Notes: generated from the letters alone by a model not told the origin. A stretch of 64,000 nucleotides of DNA from JAKFEE01 sp036675815 (GCA_036675815.1 JAKFEE010000013.1:1-64000), one strand, 5' to 3'. Positions 25,390 through 34,602 are shown, counted from the first letter of the stretch. A program made the numbers and translations.

Positions 25390-26115
25390 ATGATTCTCTT
25401 CCCCGCCATCGACCTCAAGGACGGCGCCTGCGTTCGACTGAAGCTGGGCGACATGGAGCAGGCGACGGTGTTCAACACCGACCCCGGCACCCAGGCCCGC
25501 GCCTTCGCCGAGGCCGGCTGCGAGTGGATCCACGTCGTCGATCTCAACGGCGCCTTCGCCGGCCGGCCGGTCAATGCCGCCGCCGTCGAGGCGATCCTGA
25601 AGGCGATCAAGGTGCCGGTGCAGTTGGGCGGCGGCATCCGCGACATGGCGACCATCGACATGTGGCTGGGCAAGGGCGTGCGCCGCGTCATCCTCGGCAC
25701 CGTCGCCCTGCGCGACCCGGCACTGGTCAGGGAGGCGTGCCAGCGCCATCCCGGCCGCATCGCCGTCGGCATCGACGCCCGGGCGGGCCGCGTCGCCGTC
25801 GAGGGCTGGGCCGAGACCGCCGACATCACCGCCCGCGACCTGGCGCTGAAGTTCGAGGACGCCGGCGTTTCCGCCATCATCTACACCGACATCGACCGCG
25901 ACGGCGTGCTGGCCGGCCCCAACGTCACCGCCACCGCCGAGCTGGCGCGCGCGCTCACGACGCCGGTCATCGCTTCGGGCGGCGTCGCCTCGCTCGACGA
26001 CCTGCGCGCCCTCAAGGCGGTGGCGGGATCGGGCATCGCCGGGGTCATCTCGGGCCGCGCCATCTATGACGGCCGCATCGAGCTCAAGGCGGCGCTGGCC
26101 GTGCTGCGGGACTGA
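25390..26115 (+). CDS. hisA: ProFAR isomerase (HisA)
   Basis: Isomerises ProFAR to PRFAR in histidine synthesis. It is 241 aa, a (beta-alpha)8 barrel starting MILFPAIDLKDGACVRL with phosphate-binding GGIR and IASGGVASLDDL. ATG 25390 lies just past the hisH-hisA repeat. hisF follows after 5 bp. Confidence 0.97.
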   Translation: MILFPAIDLKDGACVRLKLGDMEQATVFNTDPGTQARAFAEAGCEWIHVVDLNGAFAGRPVNAAAVEAILKAIKVPVQLGGGIRDMATIDMWLGKGVRRVILGTVALRDPALVREACQRHPGRIAVGIDARAGRVAVEGWAETADITARDLALKFEDAGVSAIIYTDIDRDGVLAGPNVTATAELARALTTPVIASGGVASLDDLRALKAVAGSGIAGVISGRAIYDGRIELKAALAVLRD

Positions 26116-26120
26116 ATCGA

Positions 26121-26894
26121 ATGCTCAAGGTGCGCATCATCCCCTGCCTCGACGTCAAGGACGGCCGCGTGGTCAAGGGCGTCAACTTCGTCGACCTCGT
26201 CGACGCCGGCGATCCCGTCGAGCAGGCCAAGATCTACGACAAGGCCGGGGCCGACGAGCTGACCTTCCTCGACATCACCGCCTCGAGCGAGAACCGCGAC
26301 ACCATCTACGACGTCGTCAGCCGCACCGCCGAGCAGTGCTTCATGCCGCTGACCGTCGGCGGCGGCGTGCGCACCAACGACGACATCCGCAAGCTGCTGT
26401 TGGCCGGCGCCGACAAGGTGTCGATCAACACCGCGGCGGTGACGCGCCCCGAATTCGTACGCGAGGCCGCCGAGAAGTTCGGCAGCCAGTGCATCGTCGT
26501 CGCCATCGACGCCAAGTCGGTAGGCCCCGGCAAGTTCGAGATCTTCACCCATGGCGGCCGCAACGCCACCGGCATCGACGCGGTCGCATGGGCGCGGCGC
26601 ATGGTTGAATACGGCGCCGGCGAAATCCTGCTGACCTCGATGGATCGCGACGGCACCAGGCAGGGCTTCAATCTGCCGCTGACCCGCGCCGTCGCCGATG
26701 CCGTCAGCGTGCCGGTCATCGCCTCGGGCGGCGTCGGCACCCTCGACCACTTGGTCGAGGGTGTGACCGAAGGCCACGCCGCGGCGGTGCTGGCCGCCTC
26801 GATCTTCCATTTCGGCACCTATTCCATCGCCGAGGCCAAGGCCCACATGGCCAAGGCCGGCATCCCGGTGCGCCCGGTCGCGGAGGCCGCATGA
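26121..26894 (+). CDS. hisF: Imidazole glycerol phosphate synthase, cyclase subunit
   Basis: Barrel subunit that closes the imidazole ring using ammonia from HisH. It is 257 aa. The catalytic aspartates are in IIPCLDVKDGRVVKG and LLTSMDRDGT. HisA-HisF kinship is clear from the shared GGGVRT and IASGGVGT phosphate loops. Its stop overlaps the hisE start (ATGA). Confidence 0.97.
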   Translation: MLKVRIIPCLDVKDGRVVKGVNFVDLVDAGDPVEQAKIYDKAGADELTFLDITASSENRDTIYDVVSRTAEQCFMPLTVGGGVRTNDDIRKLLLAGADKVSINTAAVTRPEFVREAAEKFGSQCIVVAIDAKSVGPGKFEIFTHGGRNATGIDAVAWARRMVEYGAGEILLTSMDRDGTRQGFNLPLTRAVADAVSVPVIASGGVGTLDHLVEGVTEGHAAAVLAASIFHFGTYSIAEAKAHMAKAGIPVRPVAEAA

Positions 26895-27208
26895 ATCACG
26901 CCATCGACGAATTGTTCGCCGTAGTCGCCGGCCGCAAGGGCGCCGACCCCGAGACCTCGTACACAGCCAGGCTGTTCGCCAAGGGCCGCGGCAAGATCGC
27001 GCAGAAGGTGGGCGAGGAGGCGGTCGAGACGGTGATTGCCGCCATGAGCCAGGGCCCCGACAAGCTGGTCGCGGAAAGCGCCGACCTGCTCTATCACCTG
27101 CTGGTGCTGTGGGCCGAGGCCGGCGTATCGCCGGAGGCGGTGTGGGCCGAGCTGGAGAAGCGCAAGGGCACCAGCGGCATCGAGGAAAAGAAGGGCCGGA
27201 AGGGTTGA
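26891..27208 (+). CDS. hisE: Phosphoribosyl-ATP pyrophosphatase
   Basis: Second step of histidine synthesis. It is 105 aa of the MazG-like all-alpha fold, with KVGEEAVETVIAAM carrying the metal-binding glutamates and ESADLLYHLLVLW. It is the stand-alone form (HisI is not in the window). The start overlaps the hisF stop by 4 bp. Confidence 0.96.
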   Translation: MNHAIDELFAVVAGRKGADPETSYTARLFAKGRGKIAQKVGEEAVETVIAAMSQGPDKLVAESADLLYHLLVLWAEAGVSPEAVWAELEKRKGTSGIEEKKGRKG

Positions 27209-27240
27209 GCGCGCCGCCGTCGCAGCATCTTCCTCGTCAC

Positions 27241-27343
27241 TCCCGCGAAAGCGGGAGTCCATTCCAAGGGCCGGGGAGTTGTGCCACGGCGCCACGTCAG
27301 AAAATCTGAGGCTTCCGGAATGGATGCCCGCTTTCGCGGGCAT
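27241..27343. repeat. Composite palindromic repeat between hisE and the HIT gene
   Basis: Two hairpins, tcccgc-gaaa-gcggga (27241-27256) and atgcccgc-tttc-gcgggcat (27324-27343), bracket a ~67-bp centre. The inner flanks (ccattcc / ggaatgg) also pair, so the whole unit is an inverted repeat of about 100 bp. The right hairpin resembles the one at 3594-3617, which would be a partial copy. Its place after hisE may mark the transcript end. Confidence 0.8.
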
Positions 27344-27383
27344 GACGGTTGATGGGACGGACTCACGAGGAGGAGGAGGAACG

Positions 27384-27746
27384 ATGGCCTACGATCCCAA
27401 CAACGTGTTCGCCAAGATCCTGCGCGGCGAGATCCCGTGCAAGAAGGTCTACGAGGACGACTGGGCGCTCGCCTTCCACGACATCAACCCGCAGGCGCCG
27501 GTGCATGTGCTGGTCATCCCCAAGGGGCCTTACGTGTCGCTCGACGACTTCCACGAACAGGCCACCGACGCCGAGATCGCGGGCTTCCTGCGCGCCGTCG
27601 GCAAGGTGGCGCGCCAGATCGGCGTCGCCGACGAGGGCTATCGCTGGCTGGCCAACACCGGCACCAACGGCCACCAGGAAGTGTTTCACCTGCACGTCCA
27701 CATCTTCGCCGGCAAACGCCTGGGCCGCATGGTGCCGCGCGACTGA
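27384..27746 (+). CDS. HIT-family nucleotide-binding protein
   Basis: A 120-aa histidine-triad protein of the HINT (purine nucleoside phosphoramidase) branch. The triad is H102-L-H104-V-H106 in VFHLHVHIFAGK; the N-terminal FAKILRGEIPCKKVYEDD is typical. ATG 27384 has a very strong GGAGGAGGAGGAA upstream. HIT genes often sit after hisE in Rhodospirillales, although a repeat separates them here. Confidence 0.94.
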   Translation: MAYDPNNVFAKILRGEIPCKKVYEDDWALAFHDINPQAPVHVLVIPKGPYVSLDDFHEQATDAEIAGFLRAVGKVARQIGVADEGYRWLANTGTNGHQEVFHLHVHIFAGKRLGRMVPRD

Positions 27747-27752
27747 GGCCGG

Positions 27753-29267
27753 CTACAGGCCGCGCCCCGGCATGATGCGGCGGTAGCTCAGCGCCTCGGC
27801 GATGTGGATGCGCCGCACCCCTTCCGAACCGTCCAGATCAGCCAGGGTGCGGGCGACGCGCAGCACCCGGTGATAGCCGCGCGCCGACAGGCGCATGCGC
27901 TCGGCCGCCTCGGTGAGCAGGCGGCGGCCGTCGGCGTCCGGCGCCGCCGCGTTTTCCAGCACGTCGCCGTCGGCCTCGGCATTGGTGCGGATGCGGAGGC
28001 CCTCGTAGCGTTCGGCTTGGCGCTCGCGCGCTGCGGCGACGCGTGCCGCCACCACGGGCGAATCTTCGGCGGGCGGCGGCAGCGACAGGTCGGCGGGATT
28101 GACCGCCGCCACCTCGACATGCAGGTCGATGCGGTCGAACAGCGGTCCGGAGATCTTCGACTGATATTCGGCGGCGCAGCGCGGCGCCTTGCTGCAGGCC
28201 AGTGCCGGGTCGCCGAGATGGCCGCAGCGGCAGGGATTCATCGCCGCTACCAGCTGCACCCGTGCCGGATAGGTGACATGGGCATTGGCGCGCGCCACCG
28301 ACACGCGCCCGCTCTCCAGCGGTTGGCGCAGGGCCTCCAGCGCCTGGCGGGCGAATTCCGGCAATTCGTCGAGGAACAGCACGCCGTTGTGGGCCAGCGA
28401 TACCTCGCCCGGCCGCGCCCGCACCCCGCCGCCGACCAGCGACGCCACCGAGGCCGAATGATGCGGATCGCGATAGGGCCGGCGCCGCAGCAGGCGGCCT
28501 TGGTCGAGCCTGCCGGCGACGCTGTGGATCATGCTGACCTCCAGCGCCTCGGCCGCCGACAGCGGCGGCAGCAGCCCCGGCAGCCGCGCCGCCAGCATCG
28601 ACTTGCCCGAGCCGGGCGGGCCGATCATCAGCAGATTGTGGGCACCGGCCGCCGCCACTTCCAGCGCCCGCTTCGCCGTCTCCTGCCCCTTGACGTCGCG
28701 CAGGTCGAGCGACCGCTCGTCATCGGCCGCCATTTCCGGCCGCGGCCGGCCCAGGAGTTGCGAGCCCTTGAAGTGGTTGATCAGCGCGACCAGCGAGCGC
28801 GGCGCCAGCACCTCGGCGCCACCGGCCCACGCCGCCTCGCCGCCCTGGCCGCCCGGGCAGATCAGGCCGCGCCCGGCGGCGCTGGCGGCAATGGCGGCCG
28901 GCAGCACCCCGGCCACCGGCGCCAAGCCGCCATCGAGGCCGAGCTCGCCCAGCACCGTGTAGCCGGCCAGCTCCTCGCCCGGGAGCACGCCCATGGCCAC
29001 CAGCACGCCCACCGCCAGCGGCAGGTCGAAATGGCTGCCCTCCTTGACGACGTCGGCCGGGGCGAGATTGACGGTGATGCGCTTAGGCGGCAGCGCCAGG
29101 CCCAGGGCCGACAGCGCCGCCCGCACCCGCTCGCGGCTTTCCGCCACCGCCTTGTCGGGCAGGCCGACGATGGTGAAGGCGGGCAGGCCGTTGGCCAGCT
29201 GCACCTGCACGTCGATGGGCAGCACATCGATACCCTGAAAGGCGACGGTGTTGACGCGCGCGGTCAT
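27753..29267 (-). CDS. comM: YifB/ComM-family Mg-chelatase-like AAA+ ATPase
   Basis: A 504-aa AAA+ protein. The N-terminal ChlI domain starts MTARVNTVAFQGIDVLPIDV. Walker A is GPPGSGKSMLAARLPG, Walker B is GVLFLDELPEF, then a zinc-cysteine region (NPCRCGHLGDPALACS) and a C-terminal lid (ARGYHRVLRVARTLADL). ComM is a hexameric helicase promoting branch migration during natural transformation; in non-competent bacteria the role is unclear. It is convergent with the HIT gene. Confidence 0.95.
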   Translation of the reverse strand: MTARVNTVAFQGIDVLPIDVQVQLANGLPAFTIVGLPDKAVAESRERVRAALSALGLALPPKRITVNLAPADVVKEGSHFDLPLAVGVLVAMGVLPGEELAGYTVLGELGLDGGLAPVAGVLPAAIAASAAGRGLICPGGQGGEAAWAGGAEVLAPRSLVALINHFKGSQLLGRPRPEMAADDERSLDLRDVKGQETAKRALEVAAAGAHNLLMIGPPGSGKSMLAARLPGLLPPLSAAEALEVSMIHSVAGRLDQGRLLRRRPYRDPHHSASVASLVGGGVRARPGEVSLAHNGVLFLDELPEFARQALEALRQPLESGRVSVARANAHVTYPARVQLVAAMNPCRCGHLGDPALACSKAPRCAAEYQSKISGPLFDRIDLHVEVAAVNPADLSLPPPAEDSPVVAARVAAARERQAERYEGLRIRTNAEADGDVLENAAAPDADGRRLLTEAAERMRLSARGYHRVLRVARTLADLDGSEGVRRIHIAEALSYRRIMPGRGL

Positions 29268-29375
29268 CAGGTCCCCAGGTAAAGCTTCTCCACCTTAACG
29301 TGCATCCCGTGGCGGGTATAGGGGCTGGCGCCGCGATACTGAGTTACTGAAAGGCCACCTGCCGACGCCGCCGAA

Positions 29376-30851
29376 CTACGCGTTCGACGCTGAAGGCTTG
29401 TTGTCGTTGCGAGCATCGAGCAATACAATGTCATGGTTGCCTTCTAGCTTTAGCCGCTCAAGGATTGCTCGCACCCGCTGAAGCTGGGCATAGCTGAAAT
29501 AGATGATTGCCTTAATGCCACGCTCTGCATCTGCCGCAGTTTGGTAAACCTCAACCTGCTTTTGCAAATTTGCCTCTAATTTACTGTTCTTGGCGAGCTT
29601 CATCTCGACCAATGTCTTGTCACGGCCTCGTGATACCTTAAAATCGACTGGCCCTCGACCGTCATTGGCTTCCGGACCAATGTCCGACCGGGTCCCGAAC
29701 CACACTAGGCGGAAAAGGATTTGGACATCCTTCTCCCGCTCAACGGGATTGCCCTGCTTGTCATAGAAAATGCGCCAGCAGCCTTGGTCCTCGATGGCAT
29801 GCTTGAGGTAAGCAAGCCGTGTGTGGGCCTCGGCATAGGTGCCGCCCGCGATCTCGTAAAAGTCGGTTTGCTCCAGCTGCGGCTGCAAAATTTCCCGCAT
29901 GCGCTGCGAAAAGAACATCTCGGTTAGGAGCACCTTCTCTGCGCTGACATCGGCGGCATCGTCGCCGGTCATTTCCTTAAGTCTGATGTAATAGTCTATC
30001 AAAATCGGAAAGTTTCGGATGGTGTCGGCCGCCGCCTCATTACGCTCCTGTGCCGTAGGCGGCTTCTTGGGCTTGGCGCGGCGGCTAAGCGCCAAATTGA
30101 AGTAATTGGCCACAGACGCCCGCAGCTGTGCATCGGGTATGGCCGCTGGAATCTGCTCAAACCCGGCTATCATATCGCCCCGGCTAATCCAGGTATCGTC
30201 ACGAGTGAGCATGTCTTTGGGTGTGAGGATAATGAAGTCGCCGTCGTACCAGGGTAGGCGGTACGTGCGCCGCTGCCAACTCTCTGTATTATAGTTAAAC
30301 ACGGCACGTTCTATTGCTACATCTCGCACATGGCCGCCATTCAGGTGCTCGCGAGCAAATACCTCAGTATACCGGCACAAGAAGTCTTGAATGAGGTTGG
30401 TTACGAAGTCGCTAATGTTGTCCCGGCCAACGCCGTCCGCGATGAGGCAGACCTTCTCCAGATGGCTGCCCTCGGTGATGCTCTCGCCACCGAAATCACT
30501 AAAAACTGCCCCAAGATTGCGGTGCAATTCGCGAGCAAAATTAATCCCTAGACCGCTACCGCCGTTGCCAACGAGCGAGAATCCGAGCCAGTTCTGCTTT
30601 ACCTCGGGGAAACAGTACCAATTTCGCATTTGGCCGTCGCTTACCGACCCCGCTGCTGCGCGATCGCGCAAGAACACGAGGTAGTCGATAATCTGCCGGT
30701 GCAGCGATTGGTATTCCTCTTTCTCGCTGTGGAAAAGCAAAAATGGGTCAATAAACAATGGCAAATCATTTACGACGGAAATGTCGAAGGCGCCGTAAGT
30801 CTCTAATATCTCCGGCTCGATCCCAAACGTATCGCTAAAGAATGTGCCCAT
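29376..30851 (-). CDS. Unrecognised protein with a C-terminal PD-(D/E)xK-like nuclease motif
   Basis: A 491-aa protein from ATG 30851 (MGTFFSDTFGIEPEI); the frame continues upstream but only into noncoding-type sequence. I do not recognise the full-length family. The N-terminal half is acidic and aromatic (FDISVVNDLPLFIDPFLLFH). Near the C-terminus D403 (PVDFKVSRG), E416 and K418 (LVEMKLAK) are spaced like a PD-(D/E)xK site, followed by a Gln-containing helix and a hydrophobic strand (IKAIIYFSY). The gene is visibly AT-richer than its neighbours, suggesting transfer. hicA diverges 183 bp away. A role in restriction or defence is plausible but inferred. Confidence 0.75.
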   Translation of the reverse strand: MGTFFSDTFGIEPEILETYGAFDISVVNDLPLFIDPFLLFHSEKEEYQSLHRQIIDYLVFLRDRAAAGSVSDGQMRNWYCFPEVKQNWLGFSLVGNGGSGLGINFARELHRNLGAVFSDFGGESITEGSHLEKVCLIADGVGRDNISDFVTNLIQDFLCRYTEVFAREHLNGGHVRDVAIERAVFNYNTESWQRRTYRLPWYDGDFIILTPKDMLTRDDTWISRGDMIAGFEQIPAAIPDAQLRASVANYFNLALSRRAKPKKPPTAQERNEAAADTIRNFPILIDYYIRLKEMTGDDAADVSAEKVLLTEMFFSQRMREILQPQLEQTDFYEIAGGTYAEAHTRLAYLKHAIEDQGCWRIFYDKQGNPVEREKDVQILFRLVWFGTRSDIGPEANDGRGPVDFKVSRGRDKTLVEMKLAKNSKLEANLQKQVEVYQTAADAERGIKAIIYFSYAQLQRVRAILERLKLEGNHDIVLLDARNDNKPSASNA

Positions 30852-31034
30852 CAGCGTTCCCCATGAATGGAATGGTGACAACTCCCCGGCGAAAGCACAC
30901 TCTGAGGAAGCCCCCCGAGCGGCTCGCCCCAGGGTAGCAAGTCTCGGCAAATGGGTAAATGCTATGGTTGCGCTCGGACGCGTGCTGGATGTCCGTGGCA
31001 GATGTGCCATATTGTGCCCTGAGGGAGTGAGCCC

Positions 31035-31244
31035 TTGCCCACGAAACCCCGTATCCTCGTCGCCGCGATTGCCCGGCTTGGCGGCGATATAAGGACGGGC
31101 AAGGGCGGCCACAGGGTGGTTGTTTACCGAGATCGCAAGGCCAGCATTCCCTTCCACGGCAAAGGCTTCGAACTGAGCGATCGACTGGTGGACAAGATCC
31201 TCAAGGATTTGACGCTTTCCCGGAAGGATGTCGGATTGGATTGA
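31035..31244 (+). CDS. hicA: HicA-type mRNA interferase toxin
   Basis: A 69-aa HicA toxin, which cleaves mRNA and arrests growth when unopposed. The double-stranded-RNA-binding-like fold is visible: RLGGDIRTGKGGHRVVVYRD, with the probable catalytic H26, then IPFHGKGFELSDRLVDKILKDLTL. The start is a TTG (31035) preceded by GAGGGAG. hicB follows after 25 bp. Confidence 0.85.
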   Translation: MPTKPRILVAAIARLGGDIRTGKGGHRVVVYRDRKASIPFHGKGFELSDRLVDKILKDLTLSRKDVGLD

Positions 31245-31269
31245 ACCCGCGGGCCGGAGAAGGCAAAGG

Positions 31270-31686
31270 ATGCTCTACCCCATCGAATACGACACCGATG
31301 GCGAAACCATCATCGCCTCGCTGCCCGACATGCCCGGCGTCCATGACGAGGGGGCCAGCAAGGAGGAGGCGCGCTCACGTCTGCTGGGCGCCGCCCTTGC
31401 CATGCTGCAGGCTATGATGGATGACAACGAGGACATTCCCGATCCATCGCCGGCCACGGGCCGGGAGGTCCTCACGCTGCCGTCACAGGTATGGACGAAG
31501 GTCCTGCTCTACCGTGCCATGCGGGAGAAGGGCTGGAAGCGTGCCGACCTCGCCCGCGCCATGGGTGGCGACCAGAAGGCGGCCTATCGGCTTCTCGACC
31601 TCCACCATGCCTCGCGTTGGGATCAGGTGGATGCCGCCTTTCGCGCGCTGGGGAAGGTGCTCGTTCCGCAGACCAAGATCGCCTGA
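31270..31686 (+). CDS. hicB: HicB-type antitoxin
   Basis: A 138-aa HicB antitoxin that neutralises HicA and represses the pair. The N-terminal partial RNase-H-like fold shows YPIEYDTDGETIIASLPDMPGV and EARSRLLGAALAML. The C-terminal half is a DNA-binding helix-turn-helix (GWKRADLARAMGGDQKAAYRLLDL). ATG 31270 has AAAGG just upstream; the frame reaches further upstream into hicA but without a suitable start. Confidence 0.88.
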   Translation: MLYPIEYDTDGETIIASLPDMPGVHDEGASKEEARSRLLGAALAMLQAMMDDNEDIPDPSPATGREVLTLPSQVWTKVLLYRAMREKGWKRADLARAMGGDQKAAYRLLDLHHASRWDQVDAAFRALGKVLVPQTKIA

Positions 31687-31702
31687 CGGGCGCCCGCCGC
31701 CC

Positions 31703-32647
31703 TTACCCCGCCCGCCGGCGCTCGATGGCGTCCCAGATGTCGGCTTCCAGGCAGACGCCGTCGAAGCGGTCGATCTCCTGGATGCCGGTGGGCGAGGTGA
31801 CGTTGATCTCGGTGAGGTAGTCGCCGATGACGTCGATGCCGACGAAGATCAGGCCGCGCTGGCGCAACACCGGGCCGATGGTGGCGCAGATCTCGCGGTC
31901 GCGGTCGGTCAGCACCGCCTTCTCGGCGCGGCCGCCGACATGCAGGTTGGAGCGCGCCTCGCCCTTCTGCGGCACGCGGTTGACGGCGCCGGCCGGCTCG
32001 CCGTCGATGAGAATGATGCGCTTGTCGCCCCGGCGCACCTCGGGCAAATAGCGCTGCACGATGACCGGCTCGCGATAGAGCTGGGTGAACATCTCGAGCA
32101 GGGCGTTGAGGTTCTCGTCGTCGGGGCCGATGCGGAAGACGCCGGCGCCGCCGTTGCCGAACAGCGGCTTGAGAATGATCTCGCCGTGCTCGGCGCGGAA
32201 CTCGACGATCTGGCGGCGATCCGAGCTGATCAGCGTCGGCGGCATGACATTGTCGAAATGCGTCACCATCAGCTTCTCGGGCGCGTTGCGCACGTGGAAG
32301 GGATCGTTGACCACCAGGGTTTGGGGATGGATATGCTCGAGCAGATGGGTGGCGGTGATATAGGCCATGTCGAAGGGCGGGTCCTGGCGCATCAGCACCA
32401 CGTCCATCTCGGCCAGATCGACCATGCGCGCCTCGCCGAGATCGGCGTGGCGGCCCTTCTCGCGCCGCACGGCGAGCGGCCGCGCCAGGGCGCGGACGCT
32501 GCGGTCGCGGAAGGTCAGCGCCTCGGGCAGGTAGTGGTAGAGCGTGTGGCCGCGCCGCTGCGCCTCCAGCGCCAGGGCGAAGGTGCTGTCGGCGTCGATG
32601 TCGATGCCCGCGATGGGGTCCATCTGGATGGCGACCGTGAGGCTCAT
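31703..32647 (-). CDS. gshB: Glutathione synthetase
   Basis: ATP-grasp ligase joining gamma-glutamylcysteine and glycine. It is 314 aa, the normal prokaryotic length. The N-terminus (TVAIQMDPIAGIDIDADSTFAL) and MRQDPPFDMAYITATHLLE are diagnostic, with the ATP-grasp core EIILKPLFGNGGAGVFR and the C-terminal EINVTSPTGIQEI. It follows the BON lipoprotein gene on the same strand after 44 bp. Confidence 0.97.
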   Translation of the reverse strand: MSLTVAIQMDPIAGIDIDADSTFALALEAQRRGHTLYHYLPEALTFRDRSVRALARPLAVRREKGRHADLGEARMVDLAEMDVVLMRQDPPFDMAYITATHLLEHIHPQTLVVNDPFHVRNAPEKLMVTHFDNVMPPTLISSDRRQIVEFRAEHGEIILKPLFGNGGAGVFRIGPDDENLNALLEMFTQLYREPVIVQRYLPEVRRGDKRIILIDGEPAGAVNRVPQKGEARSNLHVGGRAEKAVLTDRDREICATIGPVLRQRGLIFVGIDVIGDYLTEINVTSPTGIQEIDRFDGVCLEADIWDAIERRRAG

Positions 32648-32691
32648 CGCTTTTCTTTCCTACCCGTCATTGGGCCGCGGTGCGGCCGTTC

Positions 32692-33303
32692 TCATGCTTG
32701 CGGCTGGCGCCGCGGGTCGTCCTGCAGCAGGATGTAATTCACCACCCGGCGCACATGCTCGATGTCGCGGGCATGGGCGATGACGCGGTCCATCTCCTGC
32801 TGGTTGTGGGCCACCCCCATCACGTAGATGATGCCGTTGACCACCTCGACCGAGAAGTTGATGTTGCGCACGGTCTTGTCGAACATCAAGCGCGCACGCA
32901 GTTCGTTGGCGATCCAGATGTCGCGGCCGATATCGACGATGCCGGCGCTGTCGCTGACCTGAATCTCGTTGAGCAGCTCGCGCACGCCGGCCGCCTGCCA
33001 GGCCAGGCGCACCGCGTCGACCCGGTGCTCGGGCTTCTGCACGACGCCGGTGAGCAGCACCCGTCCCTCGTGCACCTCCAGGTTGAGCTTGCCGAACATG
33101 ATGTGGTCGTGCTGGAACCACAGGTGGTTGATCGTCGCGGCGATCTTGGCGTCGCTGACCGCGCCGGTGAATCCGCGCTCCTCGGCGGCGGCGGTTCCGA
33201 CGCTGGTGGCGCCGCCGGCGGCCATCATCGGCACGCAGGCGGCCGCAGGGAACAGGACGGCGGTCAGAACACCGCCCAATCGCAGGGCTCGGAGGAGCGT
33301 CAC
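32692..33303 (-). CDS. BON-domain lipoprotein
   Basis: A 203-aa lipoprotein from a GTG start (33303, AAAGGA upstream). The signal LRLGGVLTAVLFPAAACVPM contains the lipobox AAAC. Two BON domains follow (~50-115 and ~125-190): LNLEVHEGRVLLTGVVQKPE and NFSVEVVNGIIYVMGVAHNQ. BON proteins (OsmY/DolP type) bind phospholipid and support outer-membrane integrity. It lies between yraN and gshB on the same strand. Confidence 0.9.
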   Translation of the reverse strand: MTLLRALRLGGVLTAVLFPAAACVPMMAAGGATSVGTAAAEERGFTGAVSDAKIAATINHLWFQHDHIMFGKLNLEVHEGRVLLTGVVQKPEHRVDAVRLAWQAAGVRELLNEIQVSDSAGIVDIGRDIWIANELRARLMFDKTVRNINFSVEVVNGIIYVMGVAHNQQEMDRVIAHARDIEHVRRVVNYILLQDDPRRQPQA

Positions 33304-33346
33304 GGCTATCCTTTCGGGTATGTTGCGCCGGCGGCAGTCTAGCCGC

Positions 33347-33721
33347 CTAGCCGCCGGCCCGCCAAGCGTCGATAAAGTGTCGCGGCAGGCGCCCCGGGGC
33401 GACGAGAACGACATCGAAGCGTGGCGACAGCCGGGCCAGATCCGGGCGCCGCGCCAGGAACGCCTCGGCGGCACGCAGGATGCGACGCTGCTGCGCCAGG
33501 CGCAGGGCGGCGGCGGCGGCGTCGACATCGGCGCGCGCCTTGACCTCGACGAAGGCCAGGACGGCGCCGCGCCGGGCGATGATGTCGACCTCGCCGGCGC
33601 CCGAACCGCGGCCGGTGACGAAGCCGCGCGCGACGATGCGCCAGCCGCGCAGCCGCAAGTGCCACACCGCCAGGATCTCGGCCCAGCGGCCGCGGCGCAG
33701 GGCGGCCTGGCGCGCGTTCAC
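33347..33721 (-). CDS. yraN: UPF0102 protein YraN (endonuclease-like fold)
   Basis: A 124-aa YraN-family protein with a restriction-endonuclease-like fold: RGRWAEILAVWHLRLRGW, then GEVDIIARRGAVLAFVEVKAR, which carries the D...E-x-K set. The cellular role is unknown. It overlaps the rsmI stop codon by 4 bp, the common rsmI-yraN arrangement. Confidence 0.94.
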   Translation of the reverse strand: MNARQAALRRGRWAEILAVWHLRLRGWRIVARGFVTGRGSGAGEVDIIARRGAVLAFVEVKARADVDAAAAALRLAQQRRILRAAEAFLARRPDLARLSPRFDVVLVAPGRLPRHFIDAWRAGG

Positions 33722-34602
33722 CCGGCGTCCTTGCTCAGCGCCACGGCGCGCTGGTAGACCTCGCGCTTGGGCAGTCCCGTCATGGCCACCACCGCCGCCA
33801 CCGCGTCGCGCAACGAGGCGTGGGCGAGTTCGTCGCGCAGCAGCGCGTCGACATCGGCCTGCGCGGTCTCGGCCGCTTGCGGCGGGCCGACGACGATCAC
33901 CACCTCACCTTTCGGCGGCCCCTCCTCGGCGTAGTGGGCCACCAGCTCGGCCAGCGGGCCGCGGCGCACCTCTTCGTAGAACTTGGTGAGCTCGCGGGCG
34001 ACGGCGGCGTCGCGCGCGCCCAGCACGGCCAGCATGTCCGCCAGGCTTTCATGCACGCGCCGCGGCGATTCGAAGAAGATCAGACTGGCCGGGACCGCCG
34101 CCAATTCCTGCAGGGCGGTGCGCCGTGCCGACGATCTGTTCGGCAGGAAGCCGGCGAACAGGAAGCGGTCGCAGGGCAGGCCCGACAGCGCCAGCGCCGC
34201 CAAGGCCGCCGATGGCCCGGGAACGGTGGTGACCGGCAGCGCTTCGGCGATGCATGCGCGTACCAAGCGGTAGCCGGGGTCGGACACCAGCGGCATTCCG
34301 GCATCCGAAACCAGGGCGACGATCTCGCCACGGTGCAAGCGGGCCAGCAGCGCCGGTCGCGCCCGCTCGGCATTGTGCTCGTGATAGGCGGTCAACGGCG
34401 CCTTGATGCCGAACAGCGCCAGCAGCTTGCCGGTGACGCGGGTGTCCTCGCAGGCGACGACATCGGCGGCCCGCAAGGTGTCGAGGGCGCGCAGGGTAAT
34501 ATCCCCGGCATTGCCGATCGGCGTGGCGACGAGATAAAGGCCCGGCGCCGGTTTACTTCCGGTGGCGGCGTCGTTAGTGTCTTGCTTCCTCGGGTTCGGC
34601 AT
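33718..34602 (-). CDS. rsmI: 16S rRNA (cytidine-2'-O) methyltransferase RsmI
   Basis: SAM-dependent tetrapyrrole-methylase-fold enzyme that modifies C1402 of 16S rRNA. It is 294 aa with GLYLVATPIGNAGDITLRAL, VACEDTRVTGKLL, YHEHNAERA, SDAGMPLVSDPGYRL and the C-terminal GLPKREVYQRA. Its start codon is only 15 bp from the divergent LppC-type lipoprotein start, so the two promoters must overlap coding sequence or each other. Confidence 0.97.
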   Translation of the reverse strand: MPNPRKQDTNDAATGSKPAPGLYLVATPIGNAGDITLRALDTLRAADVVACEDTRVTGKLLALFGIKAPLTAYHEHNAERARPALLARLHRGEIVALVSDAGMPLVSDPGYRLVRACIAEALPVTTVPGPSAALAALALSGLPCDRFLFAGFLPNRSSARRTALQELAAVPASLIFFESPRRVHESLADMLAVLGARDAAVARELTKFYEEVRRGPLAELVAHYAEEGPPKGEVVIVVGPPQAAETAQADVDALLRDELAHASLRDAVAAVVAMTGLPKREVYQRAVALSKDAG

